Of a stretch of DNA of 7,771 nucleotides, positions 4,346 to 7,771 are shown in pieces; position 1 is the first letter of the stretch; each line of letters opens with the position of its first letter. Below the pieces are notes generated by a model. It was not told where the DNA came from and did no database searches. It was given only the letters and a program-made list of their open reading frames with translations. The position numbers and the translations under genes were made by a program. Source of the stretch: Agromyces sp. (GTDB lineage Bacteria > Actinomycetota > Actinomycetes > Actinomycetales > Microbacteriaceae); contig JAPSJU010000062.1 in assembly GCA_031178025.1 (NCBI GenBank), positions 1 through 7,771 of the forward strand. Reading direction: 5' to 3'.

Positions 4346-5836
4346 ATGATCACGCAGCATCCGCTCACGCAGGAGATTCCCCTGACCCCCGCGAAGCGCT
4401 GGCGAGCGTACTGGGTCTGCGTCGCCGTCGCGGCGCTCACGATCCTCGATCTCTCGAAGGTGAACGTGGCGCTGCCGTCGATCGAGTCGGCGTTCGACTC
4501 GACCTCGACCGAACTGCAGCTGATCGTGTCCGGGTACGTGCTCACCTTCGGCCTCACGCTCGTACCGGCCGGCCGCATCGGCGACCAGCGCTCCCGGCGT
4601 GGGCTGTTCATCATCGGACTCAGCCTCTTCACGCTCACGAGCCTCGCGTGCGCACTGGCGCCCGACGGTGGGGTGCTGCTCGCGGCCCGACTGCTGCAGG
4701 GCGTTGCCGCAGGCATCCAGATGCCGCAGGTGCTCGGCCTCGTGCAGCAGCTGTTCCAGGGCCCTGAGCGAGGCAAGGCATTCGGACTGTTCGGCGCGAC
4801 CATCGGCATCGCCACCGCCTTCGGCCCCACGCTCGGCGGGCTCGCGATCGCGATCGGCGGCCCGACCGACGGGTGGCGCGGGATCTTCTGGATGAACGTG
4901 CCGCTCTCGATCATCGCGATCGGGCTCGCCGTCTGGCTCCTGCCCGAGACGCGCACGGCATCGCGGCGGCGGCTCTCGCTCGATCCGATCGGGATCCTGC
5001 TCTTCGGCCTGACGGTGATCGCGCTCATGGGGCCCTTCCTCTTCACCACCGGGTCCCCTGACGACGACCCGGCACGCTGGTGGTTGCTCGTCGTCTTCGT
5101 GGTCGCGGCCAGCGGGTTCGTCGCCTGGGAACGGCGCTACGCGGCATCCGGCAGGCACCCGCTCGTGCCGCTCGCGTTGTTCGGCGTGAGCTCCTTCCGC
5201 AACGGCACCGTTCTCGCGTCCGCGTACTTCGCGGCACTGCCGTCGATGTTCCTGCTCACGACCCTCTACCTGCAGCACGGCCTCGGGCTCGAACCGGTCT
5301 ACGCCGGCATGGTCGGCATCGGCTTCGCCCTGACGAGCGCGGTCGCGTCGTGGATCGGCGGCAACCTCGTGAACCGCATCGGTCGCCCGCTCGTCGTGTG
5401 GGGCCTCGCCACCGTACTCGTCGGTGTGGGGCTGCTCGTGCTCACGGCACTGCTCACCCCGCCCGAGGCGACCCCATGGGCGATGGCGGCGGCCATGATC
5501 GTGGCGGGCTTCGGCGGTGGACTCGTGATCTCGCCGAACCAGACCCTCACCCTCGCCGACATCCCCGTGAAGCAGGGCGGGCTCGCGGGCTCCGTCGGTC
5601 AGCTCAGCCAGCGCATCGGCACTGCCGTCGGCACCGCTGTCGCACTCTCCCTCTTCTATGCGACGATCTTCCGCGAGACGGGCACGGCCGACGGTGGCGA
5701 CCTCGCCGTCTACCACGACGCCTACGGCATCGGCATGATCGCGGTCGCGGTCTTCATCGCCCTCGCCTTCGCCGTCGGCCTCGCCGACCTCGGCGCTCGC
5801 CGGCGGCAACGCCGGTCGCTGGCCGAGGCGACGTGA
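4346..5836 (+). CDS. MFS transporter, DHA2 (EmrB/QacA-like, 14 TM) family
   Basis: This is a 496-aa inner-membrane protein with about 14 hydrophobic segments, the size and layout of DHA2 drug:proton antiporters. TM1 carries the family motif as LDLSKVNVALPSI (34-46). The cytoplasmic loop 2-3 motif A is GRIGDQRSRRG (76-86), followed by RLLQGVAAGIQMPQVLGLV (115-133). Motif C of exporters is GATIGIATAFGPTLGG (150-165). DGWRGIFWMNVPL (175-187) and the second-half block GGLVISPNQTLTL (391-403) are also typical. The substrate is not predictable. TM1 is unusual in having Lys38 where relatives have a small or hydrophobic residue. The ATG at 4346 has AGGG six bases ahead or a leaderless-type TAGGGT. 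A strong AGGAG (4371-4375) precedes an in-frame CTG at 4382. No regulator gene adjoins it. It lies 46 bp after the tRNA gene and converges with the reductase. Confidence 0.92.
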   Translation: MITQHPLTQEIPLTPAKRWRAYWVCVAVAALTILDLSKVNVALPSIESAFDSTSTELQLIVSGYVLTFGLTLVPAGRIGDQRSRRGLFIIGLSLFTLTSLACALAPDGGVLLAARLLQGVAAGIQMPQVLGLVQQLFQGPERGKAFGLFGATIGIATAFGPTLGGLAIAIGGPTDGWRGIFWMNVPLSIIAIGLAVWLLPETRTASRRRLSLDPIGILLFGLTVIALMGPFLFTTGSPDDDPARWWLLVVFVVAASGFVAWERRYAASGRHPLVPLALFGVSSFRNGTVLASAYFAALPSMFLLTTLYLQHGLGLEPVYAGMVGIGFALTSAVASWIGGNLVNRIGRPLVVWGLATVLVGVGLLVLTALLTPPEATPWAMAAAMIVAGFGGGLVISPNQTLTLADIPVKQGGLAGSVGQLSQRIGTAVGTAVALSLFYATIFRETGTADGGDLAVYHDAYGIGMIAVAVFIALAFAVGLADLGARRRQRRSLAEAT

Positions 5837-5852
5837 GGCCTCGTCGTCGCGA

Positions 5853-5884
5853 CGCCGGAGGATGCCGCCGCATCCCGATCGGCG
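5853..5884. terminator. Candidate bidirectional terminator hairpin between convergent genes
   Basis: GGATGC-CGCC-GCATCC (5860-5875) is a perfect 6-bp stem with a 4-base loop. It is extended by an outer 5-bp stem, CGCCG (5853-5857) with CGGCG (5880-5884), across a small internal loop. It fills most of the 51-bp gap between the stop codons of the MFS gene and the reductase. There is no T-tract on either side, as is common in high-GC actinobacteria. Confidence 0.5.
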
Positions 5885-5887
5885 ACG

Positions 5888-6547
5888 TCAGGCGGCGAGG
5901 TGGGCGACCGGCTCGATCAGGCGGGTGAGTTCCGTCGCGGAGAGTTCGCGTCCGAAGGCCGGGTGACCGGGTTCGAGTGCCCTGCCGTTGGCGAGGGGCC
6001 CCCCGTCGACGGCGTCGAAGCCGATGTCGTCGATGAGCTGCGCGACGACGGCTCGTGCCTCGGGGTCGTCGCCCACGACGGCCATCGCCCGGCGCAGGGG
6101 GGACCCGGCATCCATGCTGTCGTCTTCCATCTCGTGGTAGCCGACGTGGTTGAAGGACTTCACGACGCGGGCGCGAGGATTGCGAGCGGCGTTGATCTCG
6201 CTCGTCGAGCGCTCGTCCGCGTCCACCGCAGCGATGTGACCGTCGACGGGAGGCCAGTAGTTCATGGCGTCGACGACGATGCGATCGTCGAACGACTCCC
6301 ACGGCACGGTGGCCGCCTTGCCGAACGGCACGGCGACGATGATGACATCGGATGCGGCGACGAGCTCTTCGGGAGTGGCGACCTTCGCCCCAGGGGCGAC
6401 GATGGAGACGAGCAGGTCGAGCGCGGTCTGCCGCGGGGAACCACTGATGAACACGTCGTAGCCCGACCCGACGAGGAGTCGCGCGAGCGCGGTGCCGACC
6501 TTGCCCGCACCGAAGATCCCGACGATCGGCCGATCCGTCACGTGCAT
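5888..6547 (-). CDS. NADP-dependent F420-oxidoreductase-type reductase (Rossmann fold)
   Basis: This is a 219-aa soluble protein of the NADP oxidoreductase, coenzyme F420-dependent type (F420_oxidored, COG2085). The N-terminal Rossmann motif IVGIFGAGKVGTALARLL (8-25) is followed by DVFISGSPRQ (31-40), where Ser and Arg fit binding of the NADPH 2'-phosphate. Then come ASDVIIVAVPFG (65-76) and VVDAMNYWPP (91-100), and a C-terminal half with VVKSFNHVGYHEME (128-141) and MAVVGDDPEA (155-164). True Fno enzymes move hydride between NADPH and F420, but many actinobacterial members have unknown substrates, so the cofactor is not decided here. The ATG at 6547 is preceded by GGGGGGC and GAGAAT. GTG at 6541 is a rival start, since GGGGGG (6549-6554) lies seven bases before it; an ATG at 6556 is less likely. 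It diverges from the LLM oxidoreductase, suggesting a shared redox role. Confidence 0.85.
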   Translation of the reverse strand: MHVTDRPIVGIFGAGKVGTALARLLVGSGYDVFISGSPRQTALDLLVSIVAPGAKVATPEELVAASDVIIVAVPFGKAATVPWESFDDRIVVDAMNYWPPVDGHIAAVDADERSTSEINAARNPRARVVKSFNHVGYHEMEDDSMDAGSPLRRAMAVVGDDPEARAVVAQLIDDIGFDAVDGGPLANGRALEPGHPAFGRELSATELTRLIEPVAHLAA

Positions 6548-6665
6548 GCCCCCCATTCTCGCCGATCACGTGCGAACGGATGCCCCGCGCGGACAGATCG
6601 ATGCGTCGACATCAATCCAGAACGCCGCTCGCCGCCGTCGCATTCCCCCCACGGCACCGGAGGAA

Positions 6666-6671
6666 TACTCT
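6666..6671 (+). promoter_or_regulatory. Candidate -10 element for the LLM oxidoreductase
   Basis: TACTCT fits TAnnnT in the 182-bp divergent gap and would give a start near 6678, hence a 5' leader of about 50 bases. No clear -35 is seen. The placement is consistent with the downstream palindrome acting just after the transcription start. Confidence 0.35.
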
Positions 6672-6687
6672 CGCCTGGAGAGCGGTT

Positions 6688-6713
6688 CGCCTACATGCGT
6701 CCGTATGCAGGCG
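6688..6713. promoter_or_regulatory. 26-bp imperfect palindrome next to the LLM ribosome binding site
   Basis: The left arm CGCCTACATGCG (6688-6699) and right arm CGTATGCAGGCG (6702-6713) are inverted repeats matching at 10 of 12 positions around a 2-bp centre. The palindrome ends one base before the AGGAGGAGG ribosome binding site. As DNA it looks like an operator for a dimeric regulator. As RNA the arms could pair, with one mismatch, one G-U pair and a small loop, next to the ribosome binding site. No regulator is encoded in the window. Confidence 0.5.
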
Positions 6714-6714
6714 C

Positions 6715-6723
6715 AGGAGGAGG
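6715..6723 (+). promoter_or_regulatory. Strong Shine-Dalgarno of the LLM gene
   Basis: AGGAGGAGG lies six bases before the ATG at 6730. It is the strongest ribosome binding site in the window, fixes the start of the gene, and contrasts with the apparently leaderless starts of galU and the SepX-like gene. Confidence 0.9.
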
Positions 6724-6729
6724 CACGAG

Positions 6730-7771
6730 ATGGTCAGGTATGAGTTCGGGCTCGACACCTTCGGCGATGTGACCGCAGGGTCCGACGGCCGACCGCTCCC
6801 ACACGCGCAAGTGCTGCGCAACGTGGTGGCGGAAGCCGAGCTCGCGGATCGGCTGGGGCTCGACTTCTTCGGCGTCGGCGAGCATCACCGTCACGAGTTC
6901 GCCGTCTCGGCGCCGGAGGTGGTGCTCGCAGCGATCGCCGGGCGCACGGAGCGGATCCGCCTCGGATCCGCCGTCACGGTCCTGAGCTCCGACGATCCCG
7001 TCCGGGTCTTCCAACGCTTCGCGACCCTCGACGCACTCTCGAACGGACGCGCCGAGGTGATCCTCGGCCGCGGGTCGTTCATCGAGTCCTTCCCGCTCTT
7101 CGGATTCGAGCTGAACCAGTACCAGGAGCTCTTCGAGGAGAAGCTCAACCTCTTCGCAGCGCTCCTCCCGCAGGAGCCGGTCACCTGGAGCGGCAAGCTG
7201 CGCGCTCCGCTCACCGACCAGCTCGTCTACCCGCCGGTCGAGCACGGTCGACTGAGGACCTGGGTGGGGGTCGGCGGCAGCCCCGAGTCGGTCGTGCGTG
7301 CCGCGCACTACGGGCTGCCGCTCGTGCTCGCCATCATCGGTGGAAGTCCCGCCCGCTTCGCTCCGCTCGCCGACCTCTACCGACGCGCGCTCGAGCAGTT
7401 CGGCCACGCCCCCCAGCCGATTGCGATCCACTCGCCGGGTCACATCGCCGACACCGACGCCGAGGCGCTCGACGCGCTCTGGCCGCACTACAAGGTGCTC
7501 ATCGATCGCATCGGCCGCGAGCGCGGGTGGGGGTCCGTGAGCCGCGAGCACTTCGAGGACGAAGCGGGACCGACCGGCGCGCTGTACGCCGGTTCGCCCG
7601 AGACCGTCGCCCGGAAGATCGCGGCCGCCATGCGCGCGGTCGGCGCGATCCGGTTCGACCTCAAGTACTCGAACGGCACGCTGCCGCACGAGGCGATGAT
7701 GGGCAGCATCGAGCGCTACGCGACCGTCGTCGTGCCCCGCGTTCGCGAACTCCTGGCCGAGGCCGACGCCG
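6730..7771 (+). CDS. LLM-class flavin-dependent oxidoreductase (3' end beyond window)
   Basis: This is a luciferase-like TIM-barrel oxidoreductase using FMN or F420 to act on an unknown small molecule. 347 codons are open to the window edge, about the full length of the family, so only the extreme C-terminus is missing. Landmarks are YEFGLDTFGD (4-13), AELADRLGLDFFGVGEHHRH (36-55) with the family's GVGEHH, RIRLGSAVTVLSSDDPVRVF (75-94), ATLDALSNGRAEVILGRGSF (98-117) followed by IESFPLFG (118-125), VGVGGSPESVVRAA (179-192), and LYAGSPETVARKIAAAM (285-301). The GRGSFIESFPLFG block resembles a subgroup of probable monooxygenases (the LLM_2I7G type), though that subgroup call is from memory. The start is fixed by AGGAGGAGG six bases ahead. 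A divergent reductase lies 182 bp away and a palindrome lies upstream. Confidence 0.92.
   Translation, partial: MVRYEFGLDTFGDVTAGSDGRPLPHAQVLRNVVAEAELADRLGLDFFGVGEHHRHEFAVSAPEVVLAAIAGRTERIRLGSAVTVLSSDDPVRVFQRFATLDALSNGRAEVILGRGSFIESFPLFGFELNQYQELFEEKLNLFAALLPQEPVTWSGKLRAPLTDQLVYPPVEHGRLRTWVGVGGSPESVVRAAHYGLPLVLAIIGGSPARFAPLADLYRRALEQFGHAPQPIAIHSPGHIADTDAEALDALWPHYKVLIDRIGRERGWGSVSREHFEDEAGPTGALYAGSPETVARKIAAAMRAVGAIRFDLKYSNGTLPHEAMMGSIERYATVVVPRVRELLAEADA

Noticed and set aside
4307..5809. Long minus-strand open frame (500 codons) opposite the MFS gene
   Set aside because: Shadow of the exporter: charged low-complexity composition (Glu, Arg, Asp, His) with no hydrophobic core or motif.
6538..6573. 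Two TCACGTGC copies 28 bp apart around the reductase start
   Set aside because: CACGTG also occurs elsewhere in the window (for example at 446-451 and near 3858), and one copy lies inside the coding start, so chance is a sufficient explanation.
6691..7689. Minus-strand open frame (332 codons) opposite the LLM gene
   Set aside because: The plus-strand frame encodes a clear LLM oxidoreductase with a strong ribosome binding site. The minus frame has no family resemblance.

Overview
The window is GC-rich, densely packed bacterial DNA with almost no long non-coding stretches. Its gene content and order point to a high-GC actinobacterium, most likely order Micrococcales and perhaps family Microbacteriaceae. 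The family assignment is inference from gene order and protein flavour; no 16S rRNA or other marker is present. The strongest lineage marker is the grouping of mscL, an FmdB-type zinc-ribbon protein and 5-formyltetrahydrofolate cyclo-ligase on one strand, diverging from galU, a RimJ-like acetyltransferase and a SepX/GlpR-type membrane protein. As I recall, the Mycobacterium tuberculosis Rv0985c-Rv0996 neighbourhood has the same layout.

Layout, left to right. Positions 1-1487 (minus strand) hold a probable three-gene operon: 5-formyltetrahydrofolate cyclo-ligase, then an FmdB/Ruc-like zinc-ribbon protein with a long Ser/Gly tail, then mscL, which runs off the left edge. A 76-bp divergent promoter region (1488-1563) separates it from galU, which is followed two bases later by a GNAT acetyltransferase (1564-3128). 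After a 54-bp gap containing an 18-bp dyad and a -10 element comes the SepX/GlpR-like protein (3183-4169). Next are a tRNA-Ala(CGC) gene (4227-4299) and a 14-TM DHA2-type MFS exporter (4346-5836). The exporter converges on a Rossmann-fold NADP-dependent reductase of the F420-oxidoreductase type (5888-6547, minus). A 182-bp divergent gap follows, then a luciferase-like (LLM) flavin-dependent oxidoreductase (6730 to the right edge), whose strong ribosome binding site sits directly behind a 26-bp imperfect palindrome.

The left two thirds is conserved housekeeping and cell-envelope/division DNA: one-carbon metabolism, redox and osmotic stress proteins, UDP-glucose supply, and a divisome membrane protein. 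The right third is accessory redox and efflux functions. No mobile element, CRISPR array, phage gene, toxin-antitoxin pair or obvious new defence system is visible.

The points most worth following are regulatory. Several genes carry a TAnnnT hexamer exactly seven bases ahead of their ATG, the signature of leaderless transcription. Two operator-like dyads sit at the sepX and LLM promoters. The gephyrin-like moeA/glp gene that partners SepX/GlpR in related clusters is missing between galU and the acetyltransferase.
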